Origin: JAEYFP01 sp964566545
GTDB lineage: Bacteria; Bacillota; Clostridia; Lachnospirales; Lachnospiraceae
Assembly (NCBI GenBank): GCA_964566545.1
Contig: CAZMIX010000038.1
Coordinates: forward strand, 1 to 22,496
DNA length: 22,496 bases
Direction of reading: 5' to 3'
Below the pieces are notes generated by a model. That model ran no database searches, was not told the origin of the DNA, and saw nothing but the letters and a program-made list of their open reading frames with translations. The translations under genes were made by a program, and so were the position numbers. Positions 6,812-14,812 of the stretch are shown here, piece after piece; position 1 is the first letter of the stretch, and every line of letters starts with the position of its first letter.

Positions 6812-8215
6812 TTACATAATTTCTTGTCCAACAGGAAATTCCACTAAAAACGTGCTTCCCTTATCCGGTCCGCTCTCCACGCTGATTTTTCCGCCGTTAA
6901 ATGCGACAATGTGCTTTACGATGGAAAGTCCTAAGCCCGTGCCTCCCATTTTCCGGCTTCTGCCCTTATCAACACGATAAAAACGCTCAAAAATCCGCTC
7001 CTGATCCTCCTTGCAGATGCCGATGCCGGTATCCTTCACTTCGATCTGCAGCGCTTCCGGCTGTCTGCGCACGGTGACGAATACTTCTCCGTTTTGCTTG
7101 TTATAGAGAATCGCGTTTGTGATCAGATTCATCAAAAGCTCCCTGTACTGTCTTGCGGAGCCGTAAACCGTAACCGGCTTGCAGTCCATATGGATCTTGA
7201 TATGATTCACCCTCGCAAGCGGCTCAACCGATTCCATGATATCCTCTAAAAGAGGGATCAGTCGGATTTCTGAAATATCGATATGATCCTCCTTCGTTTC
7301 AAGCTTGGAAATCATAAGAATGTCGTTGATCAGCGTCGTCATATGATCGGCTTCCTTGATGATGCGCCGGATGCAGTCCTCCTTCGCTTCCGCGGTTTTG
7401 GCAAAATCATTGTGCAATATTTCCGCATAGCCCTTGATCGAGGTGATCGGCGTTTTCAACTCATGCGAGGCATTGGAAAAAAACTCCTGTCTGATCTGCT
7501 TTTCAAAATCGACCTTTTCCACATACTCCTTAATCTCATTTGTAAGCTTATCCGTCGTATAGGAAATCCGGTTCAACTCCGGATATTGATAGGTTTTAAA
7601 ATGGAACTCCGGTATTTCTCCCTGTATGATGGACATTTCGTCCGTAATTTCCTTAAGAGGTCTTGTCACCGCATCGGACAGCCGAAGGGAAATGCTCATG
7701 GAAATCCCGAGCACAAACGCCGCCCCGATAATGTAGGCCGGCGCCAGCGCACGGATATAATCCTCCGTACCGGTATATTTTATGGACAGGCGCAGAATGT
7801 AACTGCTCTCCTTGGACAGCATCGCCGTGTAGAGCATTTTTTCGTGCAGCGTGTCGGAATACCGAACGCTGTAGCCGCTGCCGTGTTCCATTGCCGACTT
7901 GATCTCTTCCCGTTTCAGATGGTTCTCCAGCGCGCCCGTATCGGCATAATCGGTATCAGCCACAACGGTTCCTTCCTTATTTATGACGGTGATACGCTCA
8001 TCCTCATCGAGCACCTGCTTATTAAGCTGCTCAAGCTGCTTTGTAATATCCCCCTGATAATCCAGCGCATAGTCGATCGCATCCAAAGTATTGAGCATGC
8101 CGTCCGTTGTATTTTCCAGCAGCCGCCTGCTCGCGGTCAAGTAAGCGATAATCCCGCTGACAAGCAGCGCAAATGTCAGTATGGATAAAAAACGGTTAAT
8201 AATTGCTTTCTTCAT
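6812..8215 (-). CDS. phoR: Sensor histidine kinase of the phosphate regulon
   Basis: Membrane sensor kinase expected to phosphorylate the adjacent response regulator. The 467-aa protein has a first membrane segment (about 8-27), an extracytoplasmic domain (about 30-155) and a second membrane segment (about 158-177). A HAMP linker follows (about 178-230, with RPLKEITDEM), then the HisKA helix FFSNASHELKTPITS with phospho-acceptor His251. The ATPase domain shows an N-box with Asn367, DTGIGI (395-400), ERFYRVDKGRSR and GTGLGL (425-430). No cytoplasmic PAS domain is evident, unlike E. coli PhoR. An in-frame TGA lies directly before the ATG at 8215, so the start is fixed. The Shine-Dalgarno is modest (AAAGAGG). 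A 74-bp GC-rich gap separates it from phoB. The name rests on its place at the end of the pst-pho operon. Confidence 0.9.
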   Translation of the reverse strand: MKKAIINRFLSILTFALLVSGIIAYLTASRRLLENTTDGMLNTLDAIDYALDYQGDITKQLEQLNKQVLDEDERITVINKEGTVVADTDYADTGALENHLKREEIKSAMEHGSGYSVRYSDTLHEKMLYTAMLSKESSYILRLSIKYTGTEDYIRALAPAYIIGAAFVLGISMSISLRLSDAVTRPLKEITDEMSIIQGEIPEFHFKTYQYPELNRISYTTDKLTNEIKEYVEKVDFEKQIRQEFFSNASHELKTPITSIKGYAEILHNDFAKTAEAKEDCIRRIIKEADHMTTLINDILMISKLETKEDHIDISEIRLIPLLEDIMESVEPLARVNHIKIHMDCKPVTVYGSARQYRELLMNLITNAILYNKQNGEVFVTVRRQPEALQIEVKDTGIGICKEDQERIFERFYRVDKGRSRKMGGTGLGLSIVKHIVAFNGGKISVESGPDKGSTFLVEFPVGQEIM

Positions 8216-8289
8216 TCAGGCGCCTCTTTCTTCAAGCGTTGAAAATAAAGCCTCCCGCTCAGATTTTTCCGCGCGGCCGCTTTGCGCTG

Positions 8290-8982
8290 CTATTTTGGCA
8301 TAACAAAACGGTAGCCGACATTTCTGAGCGTTTTGATATACGTCGTACCGGCCTCTTTTAATTTCTTTCTGAGCGTACCGATATGGATATCGACCGTACG
8401 CGTCTCCACATCGCATTCATAGCCCCACAGGTGGTTTAAAAGCTCTTCCCTTGAAACGACCCGCCTGCTGTTTTCTATCAGATAAAGCAGAAGCTCAAAC
8501 TCCTTGTAGGTAAGCTCAATTTTCTCACCCTCTACGAAAACATCCCGCGTCGCCGTGTCGATTGTAAGCTCCCGGATTTTGATCTGCCTTACTTCATTTT
8601 TTTCTTCGCCTCTTGCGCTTCTCCTTAACAGAGAGCGAACCCTTGCGGCCAGCTCCATGACGCTGAACGGCTTTGTCATATAATCATCCGCGCCCTGATC
8701 GAGACCGAGCACCTTATCGTATTCCTTATCCTTTGCGGTCAAAATCAGCATCGGCATATCCTTTACGGCATCCATCTGCCTGATTTGCCCGATTGCCGTC
8801 AATCCGTCCATGCCGGGCAGCATCAAATCAAACACAGAAAGATCCGGAAGCTGCTCTTCCAATTCACCGAGCGCTTTTTCGGCATCCTCAAACAGGCGTA
8901 CATCGTAGCCGTAGCCCTCCAACGCCATTTTGATCAAATTGCTGATATTCTCATCGTCTTCTATTACAAAGATTTTTGCCAC
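8290..8982 (-). CDS. phoB: Phosphate regulon response regulator, OmpR/PhoB family
   Basis: DNA-binding two-component regulator (PhoP in the Bacillus naming). The 230-aa protein has an N-terminal receiver domain (1-115) with acidic residues Asp9/Asp10, phospho-acceptor Asp52 (FDLMLPGMDG), Thr82 and Lys104 (TKPF). The C-terminal winged-helix domain (about 130-228) is of OmpR type (ELTYKEFELLLYL, RTVDIHIGTLRKKL, VGYRF). It starts with GTG at 8982, supported by a good AAGGAG upstream; there is no in-frame ATG near the receiver start. It lies 21 bp after phoU and before phoR. It is the likely protein that binds the Pho box in front of pstS, which would make the operon self-activating. Confidence 0.92.
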   Translation of the reverse strand: MAKIFVIEDDENISNLIKMALEGYGYDVRLFEDAEKALGELEEQLPDLSVFDLMLPGMDGLTAIGQIRQMDAVKDMPMLILTAKDKEYDKVLGLDQGADDYMTKPFSVMELAARVRSLLRRSARGEEKNEVRQIKIRELTIDTATRDVFVEGEKIELTYKEFELLLYLIENSRRVVSREELLNHLWGYECDVETRTVDIHIGTLRKKLKEAGTTYIKTLRNVGYRFVMPK

Positions 8983-9003
8983 GGTTTTTCTCCTTCCGCA
9001 AGG

Positions 9004-9666
9004 CTACAGCAGTCTCGTATTGTCTACTGCGCCCGTTTCCCTGAAAATCTCCCATTCACAGATATTGACCGCATGATCGCCGATCCGTTCCATATATTTG
9101 GCGATCATCAACAAGTCCACAAGCATATCCGGATTGACGGATTCCTCTTTAAAATGCCTCACGATTTCTTCCTTCATCCGGTTGAATAAATCATCTACAA
9201 TATCATCTGAGGCGATGACTTCCCTAGCCTCATCGATCTCCCTCTTCATAAAGGCGTGCACCGCCCTGTATACCATATTTTTTGCTTCCTTAACAAGCTC
9301 CGGCATTACATCGGAAATACCGTATAAATCACTTTCTCCGTTTCTAATCACAAGCTCTGCAACATCGGACGCGTGATCGCCGATCCGCTCAATGTCCGTA
9401 ACCGCTTTCAGAGTCGCCGATACGACGCGCAGATCCCTTGCGATCGGCTGCTCCTTTGTAATGAGCGACAGGCACTTGGCCTCAATCGACTTTTCCATAT
9501 CATCGATCAGCCTGTCGTTCTGGACGATCCGTTTTGCCAATGAGATATCCTGCTTTTCCAGCGCATGCGCCGAGTCCTCTATCGCCTGCTCAACACGGTT
9601 TCCCATTTCCTCCATATCCTTGTGCAGATCCTCCAGCGCATATTCAAAATTTGTTCGCGTTCTCAT
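9004..9666 (-). CDS. phoU: Phosphate signalling regulator PhoU
   Basis: Cytoplasmic helical protein that links the Pst transporter to the PhoR kinase and keeps the regulon off when phosphate is plentiful. The 220 aa are a usual length. The two PhoU repeats are visible, each with its metal-binding signature: DIERIGDHASDVAE in the first half and YMERIGDHAVNICEW near the C terminus. The ATG at 9666 follows GAGAGGG. It lies 54 bp after pstB; that gap carries a plausible promoter (9681-9709), so the three regulators may be expressed at a basal level independently of the Pho box. Confidence 0.95.
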   Translation of the reverse strand: MRTRTNFEYALEDLHKDMEEMGNRVEQAIEDSAHALEKQDISLAKRIVQNDRLIDDMEKSIEAKCLSLITKEQPIARDLRVVSATLKAVTDIERIGDHASDVAELVIRNGESDLYGISDVMPELVKEAKNMVYRAVHAFMKREIDEAREVIASDDIVDDLFNRMKEEIVRHFKEESVNPDMLVDLLMIAKYMERIGDHAVNICEWEIFRETGAVDNTRLL

Positions 9667-9680
9667 GTCGATCCCTCTCT

Positions 9681-9709
9681 ATCATATCTATTTTTTGCAC
9701 GGCAGACAA
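9681..9709 (-). promoter_or_regulatory. Candidate internal promoter for phoU-phoB-phoR
   Basis: Read on the minus strand: TTGTCT (9704-9709), exactly 17 bp, then TATGAT (9681-9686), inside the short pstB-phoU gap. It matches 4/6 and 5/6 of the sigma-A boxes. It would allow regulator synthesis when the pst promoter is silent. Confidence 0.5.
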
Positions 9710-9720
9710 GTATCTTTTCT

Positions 9721-10473
9721 TTAACCGAATCTTCCCGTAATATAATCTTCCGTCCTCTTATCCTTCGGATGGGAGAACATAATGTCCGCCGCGTCAAATT
9801 CCACGACCTCTCCGAGCAGGAAAAATGCCGTATAATCGGAAATTCTGGCCGCCTGCTGCATATTGTGCGTGACGATCGCCACCGTATAGGTCTTTTTTAA
9901 ATCCTGCATCAAATCCTCTATTTTCAACGTGGAAATCGGATCCAGCGCGGAAGTCGGTTCATCCATCAAAAGCACCTCCGGCTTTACCGCAAGTGCTCGG
10001 GCGATGCAAAGGCGCTGCTGCTGTCCGCCCGACAACCCCAGAGCCGATTTTTTCAGGCGGTCCTTGACCTCGTCAAAAATTGCGGCACCCTTTAAGCTTT
10101 CCTCTACAATTTGATCGAGCTGGTCCTTGGCCTTGATTCCATGGATGCGCGGTCCATAAGCGACATTGTCATAAATGCTCATCGGAAACGGATTCGGCTG
10201 CTGAAATACCATGCCGATTTTTTTTCGAAGGAGCGTCGTATCGACGCGTGGATCGTAAATATTCTCGCCGTCCAGCTTGACCTCTCCCTCGATTCTCACA
10301 TTGTCCACGAGATCGTTCATCCTGTTCAGCGTTTTTAGAAATGTGGATTTTCCGCACCCGCTCGGGCCGATGAAGGCAGTAATCGCCTTTTCTTTAATGT
10401 CCATATCTACATCCTTTAACGCATGGTTTTCACCGTAATATAAATTTAATTGATCGACGCTGATTTTATTCAC
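9721..10473 (-). CDS. pstB: Phosphate ABC transporter ATP-binding protein
   Basis: ATPase subunit of the PstSCAB high-affinity phosphate importer, acting on the inner face of the membrane. The 250-aa protein has Walker A GPSGCGKST (36-44), a Q-loop (QQPNPFPMS, from 91), the ABC signature LSGGQ (147-151), Walker B VLLMDEP (167-173) with the D-loop SALDP, and the switch His in VTHNM. The start is a GTG at 10473 that overlaps the last codons of pstA by 8 bp; GGAGGAG lies six nucleotides before it. Translational coupling to pstA is likely. Confidence 0.97.
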   Translation of the reverse strand: MNKISVDQLNLYYGENHALKDVDMDIKEKAITAFIGPSGCGKSTFLKTLNRMNDLVDNVRIEGEVKLDGENIYDPRVDTTLLRKKIGMVFQQPNPFPMSIYDNVAYGPRIHGIKAKDQLDQIVEESLKGAAIFDEVKDRLKKSALGLSGGQQQRLCIARALAVKPEVLLMDEPTSALDPISTLKIEDLMQDLKKTYTVAIVTHNMQQAARISDYTAFFLLGEVVEFDAADIMFSHPKDKRTEDYITGRFG

Positions 10474-11422
10474 CGAAAGCTCCTCCGTCCGTCTTATCCG
10501 TATTTTTCACCGTGCCTACATCCAGCTTCTTCACGGCGTACTTCGTTAGAAAATTGATGATCAATACGATCAGCAGCAGGATAAACGCAATACCGAATGC
10601 TTCGTCATATTGTGCCTTTGACATGCACAAATATAACTGGATCGTCAGTGTGCCGCCCGGCTGTAAGATCTTTTCGAAAAGTCCGAGGCCGGACTTTGGA
10701 AGCAAAAAACCGCTTCCCGCCGTGAATAAAAGGGCTGCCGATTCTCCGACGATCCTTCCGATCGCAAGTATGACGCCTGTTACGATTCCGGGCAGCGCGG
10801 AAGGAATTAAGATCGTTCTGATCATGTACCACTTTGTCGCGCCGATGCCGAGCGCGCCTGCTCTGTAACTGTCCGGCACAGTCTTTAGGGCCTCCTGCGT
10901 ATTGCGCGTGATAAGCGGAAGGATCATGAGCGTCATCGTCAGCGCGCCTGTCAGAAGCGAATACTGCAGTCCGAGTGCGGAGCCGAAGAAAATCATGCCG
11001 AATAGGCCGAATATAATGGAGGGAATGCCGGAAAGCGTTTCCGTCGTGAACTCGATGAACCTTACAAGCCGTCCCGGCTTCGCATATTCATTTAAGTAAA
11101 TGGCTGCGCCGATTCCGACCGGTGTCGCGATGAGCAGCGTCAGCACGATCAAATACAGCGTATTGACAATGTTTCCGGCAATGCCGAAGGTACCGTTAAT
11201 GGTACTCGGCACACTCGTTAAAAATTCCAGACTGATCGTGCCGATACCCCGTATCGTCACATAACAGACGATCAATAAAAGAAGAAGAATGGAAATTGCC
11301 GCCGAAAAATCGATCATGGTCTGCAATAGGAGATCGGAAAGCCTTCTCTTTTTTCCCGCATAGATGGAATAGGCCATGTCGCTCATTGGATCCGCATAAA
11401 TTGAAACAGCCAAATTATACAT
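10466..11422 (-). CDS. pstA: Phosphate ABC transporter permease PstA
   Basis: One of the two membrane permeases of the phosphate importer, 318 aa. It starts with about 35 polar residues, followed by a first membrane helix around residues 36-60 and further hydrophobic helices spread over the protein. The cytoplasmic EAA loop that contacts PstB is visible as ALGIGATKWYMIRTILIPSA. The ATG at 11422 overlaps the end of pstC by 8 bp (shared ATGTATAA) and has GGAGG eight nucleotides upstream, so the two permeases are probably made in equal amounts. A later ATG (residue 13) would also leave all membrane helices intact, but has no comparable ribosome-binding site. Confidence 0.95.
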   Translation of the reverse strand: MYNLAVSIYADPMSDMAYSIYAGKKRRLSDLLLQTMIDFSAAISILLLLLIVCYVTIRGIGTISLEFLTSVPSTINGTFGIAGNIVNTLYLIVLTLLIATPVGIGAAIYLNEYAKPGRLVRFIEFTTETLSGIPSIIFGLFGMIFFGSALGLQYSLLTGALTMTLMILPLITRNTQEALKTVPDSYRAGALGIGATKWYMIRTILIPSALPGIVTGVILAIGRIVGESAALLFTAGSGFLLPKSGLGLFEKILQPGGTLTIQLYLCMSKAQYDEAFGIAFILLLIVLIINFLTKYAVKKLDVGTVKNTDKTDGGAFGE

Positions 11423-12350
11423 GTTCTTTGCCTCCGTTCTTTAAAAGCCTTGTCAGCATACTGTTGATCAGCATGATGAAGATAAATAATACGAGTCCAA
11501 TCGTAAACAGCACCTGTCTGTGCAAATCCGTCGCATAGCCCATTTCACTGACAATCGCCGTCGTCAGGAACCGGACAGAATTAAACGGAAGCGGGAAATT
11601 GACGGAGCTTCCCGATACGAGTGAAATTGCCATCGCCTCTCCGATCGCCCTTCCCACGCCGAGCACAATCGCCGTCACGATTCCCGATTTGGCCGCAGGA
11701 AGGATCACTTTAAAAATCGTCTGGATATTTGTCGCGCCTACCGCAAGCGAAGCGCTCCTTAAATGCTCCGGCACCGCCCTTATCGACGTTTCGCTGACAT
11801 TGATGACGGTCGGCAGGATCATGATCGCAAGCACGAGAATCGCCGAGATCAAATTGGCACCTCCGGTAAATTGGTGTGTTGTCGAATCCCGAAACAAAAA
11901 CAGCTCCAGCTTATACATGAGCGGATTTAAAATCAAAAGACCAAGCAAGCCGTAAACAACCGAAGGAATTCCCGCAAGCAGCTCTACCGCAGGCTTTACA
12001 ATGGCTGCCACTCTTTTTGGCGCTGTCTCGGCCAAAAAGACCGCCGTAAAAACACCGACCGGCACACCGAGTAAAATAGCCAGAAAAGTACCGACAAGGG
12101 AAGTCAAAATGACATACAAAATGCCGTATTGCGGCTCCTGCGCCGTCGGCTTCCACACACTTCCAAAAAGAATTTCCTTTAAACCCACCTTAAACATCGC
12201 GGGCACCCCTCCAAGCAGCATATAGACGCTGATTGAAACCACCGCTATAATCGCCACTAATGCACAGATGGTAAAAACCATCTGTGCAATCACTTCTACT
12301 CTCTTTTTGTTTTTATAAGAACCAATGATCGTATCCTGTTTTGCGTCCAT
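11415..12350 (-). CDS. pstC: Phosphate ABC transporter permease PstC
   Basis: Second membrane permease of PstSCAB, 311 aa. It has a polar N terminus, a first membrane helix at about 22-46 and several more helices. The EAA loop reads SLAVGATNIQTIFKVILPAA, followed by GVGRAIGEAMA, typical of PstC. The ATG at 12350 follows a GGCGGTGA ribosome-binding site. It lies 28 bp after pstS with no classical terminator between them. Codons 21-30 contain a perfect inverted repeat (12261-12288) that may lower or modulate expression of the downstream genes relative to pstS. Confidence 0.95.
   Translation of the reverse strand: MDAKQDTIIGSYKNKKRVEVIAQMVFTICALVAIIAVVSISVYMLLGGVPAMFKVGLKEILFGSVWKPTAQEPQYGILYVILTSLVGTFLAILLGVPVGVFTAVFLAETAPKRVAAIVKPAVELLAGIPSVVYGLLGLLILNPLMYKLELFLFRDSTTHQFTGGANLISAILVLAIMILPTVINVSETSIRAVPEHLRSASLAVGATNIQTIFKVILPAAKSGIVTAIVLGVGRAIGEAMAISLVSGSSVNFPLPFNSVRFLTTAIVSEMGYATDLHRQVLFTIGLVLFIFIMLINSMLTRLLKNGGKEHV
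12261..12288 (-). repeat. Perfect hairpin inside the 5' end of pstC
   Basis: 12-bp arms, TGCACAGATGGT (12261-12272 as read on plus) and ACCATCTGTGCA (12277-12288), separated by a 4-nt loop. It lies within codons 21-30 of pstC, which encode part of the first membrane helix. There is no U-tract after it on the minus strand, so it is not an intrinsic terminator. It could stall RNase or the ribosome. Confidence 0.8.
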
Positions 12351-12378
12351 ATATTCACCGCCGCTTTTCGTATTTTAT

Positions 12379-13323
12379 TTAATCTACCGTGATCAGGCCG
12401 ACGGATTTGATCAGTTCCTTTCCTGCGTCCGACTGAAGGTATGCAAACAGTGCCTGCACCGTTTCATTCTGTTCTGCGATCTCTCCCCTGGTAGCCATGA
12501 CAAACGGTCTGCTCAAGAAGTAGTCACCCGCTTTGATCGCCTCTTCCGATGCTTCCACACCTTCCAGCGCCAGCTTCTTTACACTATCATCCACAACATC
12601 GAGGGACACATATCCGATTGCGCCCGGTGTGGAAGCCGCCTTTGCCATCACGGCACCCGTACTGTCCAGTTCATTTGCATATACACAGGCATCCTCGATT
12701 CCTAACAGTTCTTCGAATGCGCCTCTTGTGCCGGAGCCTGACTCTCTGCCAATTACGACGATCGGCTGGTTTGCTCCGCCAAACTCTGACCAGTTATTCA
12801 CTTCACCCGTAAAGATGCTGACGAGCTGATCCTTAGTCAAATCTGCTACTGTATTGGCTGAATCCGTGACAACCGCGATTCCGTCCAGCGCAACGATATT
12901 TTCTACGGCGCCACCTTCTTTTTCACTATCCTTTAAATTTCTTGAAGAGTTTCCGATATCCGCCGTCCCTGCGAGCAATGCCTCAACACCTGCGCTGGAG
13001 CCTACAAATTCCGCGCTGACGGTCACTCCCGGATTTTCCTGCATCAATACTTCTGATAATGCATTCGCAAATTTCTCCATGGAGGTAGATCCTACCATCG
13101 TGATACTGCCGGATAAATTACTTTCAGCCGGTGCCGCTTCATTTGCCGCCGCATCCTCTGCCGGGACTTCTGCTGTCTCCTGTACCGTATCTGCGGAGGC
13201 CTCCTCGATTACCGCCGGCTGTGCTGCTTCCTTACTTGCGGCAGAACCGCAGCCCGCAAGCAGTGCTGCCGTCATCGTTACGGCTACCATCATTGTCATC
13301 AGTTTCATTTTACGATTTTTCAT
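12379..13323 (-). CDS. pstS: Phosphate-binding lipoprotein of the Pst transporter
   Basis: Extracellular lipid-anchored receptor that captures phosphate for PstCAB, 314 aa. The N terminus is a lipoprotein signal peptide with lipobox LLAGC, so the mature protein begins at Cys25. Residues 28-70 are a low-complexity Ala/Glu-rich linker. The binding domain has the phosphate-contact motifs GSTSMEKF (from 78) and RESGSGTRG (193-201), plus GTADIGNSSR. The ATG at 13323 follows GAGGAGC. It is first in the pst-pho operon, behind the Pho box at 13442-13469. Confidence 0.97.
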   Translation of the reverse strand: MKNRKMKLMTMMVAVTMTAALLAGCGSAASKEAAQPAVIEEASADTVQETAEVPAEDAAANEAAPAESNLSGSITMVGSTSMEKFANALSEVLMQENPGVTVSAEFVGSSAGVEALLAGTADIGNSSRNLKDSEKEGGAVENIVALDGIAVVTDSANTVADLTKDQLVSIFTGEVNNWSEFGGANQPIVVIGRESGSGTRGAFEELLGIEDACVYANELDSTGAVMAKAASTPGAIGYVSLDVVDDSVKKLALEGVEASEEAIKAGDYFLSRPFVMATRGEIAEQNETVQALFAYLQSDAGKELIKSVGLITVD

Positions 13324-13431
13324 AATGCTCCTCTTCTCCTCTTGTTTTCATTTTTAAAATAATCGCCACGGTCACAGTTTTTTGTTTCCCGCTTACAAGA
13401 TAGAGAATAGCATGAATAATTTTTCCGGGAT

Positions 13432-13437
13432 ATCATA
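13432..13437 (-). promoter_or_regulatory. Candidate -10 box of the pst operon
   Basis: TATGAT on the minus strand, 4 bp downstream of the last Pho-box repeat. Taking the middle TTTACA repeat as a -35 would give a 15-bp spacer, which is short and consistent with a promoter that needs an activator. Confidence 0.4.
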
Positions 13438-13441
13438 GTTA

Positions 13442-13469
13442 TGTATAAAATTTGTAAAGGGAATGTAAA
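13442..13469 (-). promoter_or_regulatory. Pho box: three TTTACA-type direct repeats, 11-bp period
   Basis: Read on the minus strand: TTTACA (13464-13469), five bases, TTTACA (13453-13458), five bases, TATACA (13442-13447). The repeat sequence and exact 11-bp spacing match the PhoP-binding repeats (TT[A/C/T]ACA with 5-bp spacers) known from Bacillus. It lies about 120 bp upstream of the pstS ATG. Phosphorylated PhoB from the same operon is the expected activator. Confidence 0.85.
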
Positions 13470-13491
13470 GTGGTACGCTCTACACTCCCTT
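13457..13491 (-). terminator. Possible weak terminator or 3' hairpin of eno, overlapping the Pho box
   Basis: On the minus strand AAGGGAGUGUA (13481-13491) can pair with UACAUUCCCUU (13457-13467) as 11 bp with one G-U, loop 13 nt. It begins 10 bp past the eno stop. The following tract is only partly U-rich, so it may be an mRNA 3' stem or leaky terminator rather than a strong one. Its 3' arm is the spacer and edges of two Pho-box repeats. Confidence 0.45.
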
Positions 13492-13501
13492 ACCGATACT
13501 T

Positions 13502-14812
13502 TTACCTGCCCATCTCCTCAAATGGAGATTCATACACGGCGTTTGTGCCAAGCAGCTCCTCGATGCGCAGAAGCTGGTTGTATTTTGCCGTCCTGTCGCT
13601 CCTGCACGGCGCGCCCGTCTTGATTTGCCCCGCATTTGCAGCGACAGCGATATCTGCGATGATCGAGTCTTCCGTCTCTCCTGAGCGATGGGAAATGACG
13701 GTCTGATAGCCGCTTCGCTTTGCCATTTCGATCGCGTCAAACGCTTCGCTGAGCGTCCCGATCTGATTTACCTTTACTAATATCGCATTTGCCGTTTCCA
13801 AATGAATGCCCGCCTCCAGCCGCTTTGTATTTGTCACAAACAGATCATCACCAACAAGCTGTACGCGCTTCCCAAGCCGTTTTGTCATCTGCTTCCAGCC
13901 ATCCCAATCATCTTCATGAAGCCCGTCCTCAATTGATAAAATCGGATACCGCTCGATCAGGCTTTCATAATAGCCGATCAGCTCCGAGGAATCCCGCACG
14001 ATCCTTTTGTCCTGCAGCTTCCCCTCTCCTTCGAACACATAGACGTTCAGCGATTCGTCATACAGCTCGCTCGCGGCCGCGTCGATGGCAATGCCGATAT
14101 CCTTTCCCGGCATGTAGCCGCTTCGCAAAACAGCTTCGACAATCAACTCCAAAACAGCCTCCGCCGTCGGCAGGTCGGGTGCGAAACCGCCCTCGTCTCC
14201 GATTCCCGTAGACAGCCCCTTTTCCTTGCAGAGCAGCTTTAATACATGATAAATTTCAGAACAGATACGAAGCGCTTTTTTAAATTCTCCCGCCATCGCC
14301 GGCACAATCATAAATTCCTGAAAATCCACCGTATTATCTGCATGCTTCCCTCCATTTAAAATATTCATCATCGGCACGGGCATCCGATAGGCGTTGCTTC
14401 CGCCAAGATAGCGAAACAGCGGGATATGCAGCGCTTTAGCCGCTGCTCTTGCGGCCGCCATCGATACGCCTAACATCGCGTTGGCCCCAAGGTTTTCCTT
14501 ATTTTCTGTCCCATCCAGCTCCTTTAGCAGTAAATCAAGCCTTCTTTGGTCCAATACGTTTTCACCGATCAGCGCCGGCCGTATTTTCTGGTTGACATTG
14601 CATACGGCCTTTTCCACGCCAAGGCCGCGGTAACGCTTCTCCCCGTCTCTTAACTCCACAGCCTCAAAACGCCCTGTGCTGGCTCCCGACGGTACGGACG
14701 CCCGTCCTGTGTGGACGCCGTCAGCCGTTACGTCCACCTCCACCGTGGGATTTCCGCGGGAATCGAGTATTTCCCTCGCATATATTTCTGTGATGATTGC
14801 TTCCCGATACAT
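13502..14812 (-). CDS. eno: Enolase
   Basis: Converts 2-phosphoglycerate to phosphoenolpyruvate in glycolysis. At 436 aa it has normal length. Family signatures are AREILDSRGNPTVEVDV at the N terminus, the SGASTG mobile loop, the MNILNGGKHADN region, GDEGGFAPDL, SIEDGLHEDDWDGW, VGDDLFVTN, LVKVNQIGTLSEA with the catalytic Lys, and SHRSGETED. The ATG at 14812 follows an AGGAGG at 14821-14826 with 8-nt spacing, but this ribosome-binding site is buried in a hairpin (14818-14859). It is the second gene after gpmI, 76 bp apart, and the two enzymes act in sequence. The 3' region overlaps control elements of pstS. Confidence 0.97.
   Translation of the reverse strand: MYREAIITEIYAREILDSRGNPTVEVDVTADGVHTGRASVPSGASTGRFEAVELRDGEKRYRGLGVEKAVCNVNQKIRPALIGENVLDQRRLDLLLKELDGTENKENLGANAMLGVSMAAARAAAKALHIPLFRYLGGSNAYRMPVPMMNILNGGKHADNTVDFQEFMIVPAMAGEFKKALRICSEIYHVLKLLCKEKGLSTGIGDEGGFAPDLPTAEAVLELIVEAVLRSGYMPGKDIGIAIDAAASELYDESLNVYVFEGEGKLQDKRIVRDSSELIGYYESLIERYPILSIEDGLHEDDWDGWKQMTKRLGKRVQLVGDDLFVTNTKRLEAGIHLETANAILVKVNQIGTLSEAFDAIEMAKRSGYQTVISHRSGETEDSIIADIAVAANAGQIKTGAPCRSDRTAKYNQLLRIEELLGTNAVYESPFEEMGR

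Noticed and set aside
7283..8188. Long open frame of about 300 codons on the plus strand opposite phoR
   Set aside because: It lies wholly antisense to a well-supported histidine kinase, has no family features and no proper ribosome-binding site; it is a coding shadow.
8216..8416. 66-codon minus-strand frame bridging phoB and phoR
   Set aside because: It overlaps the well-conserved end of phoB in another frame; no family match. The 74-bp gap itself is GC-rich but shows no clear element.
12261..12288. Hairpin in pstC as an intrinsic terminator
   Set aside because: No U-tract follows, and it is within a coding frame that must be read through; kept instead as a possible mRNA-control stem.
12854..13357. 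Plus-strand open frame of 167 codons opposite pstS
   Set aside because: Ser/Ala-rich mirror of the Ala/Glu-rich PstS linker; no independent support.
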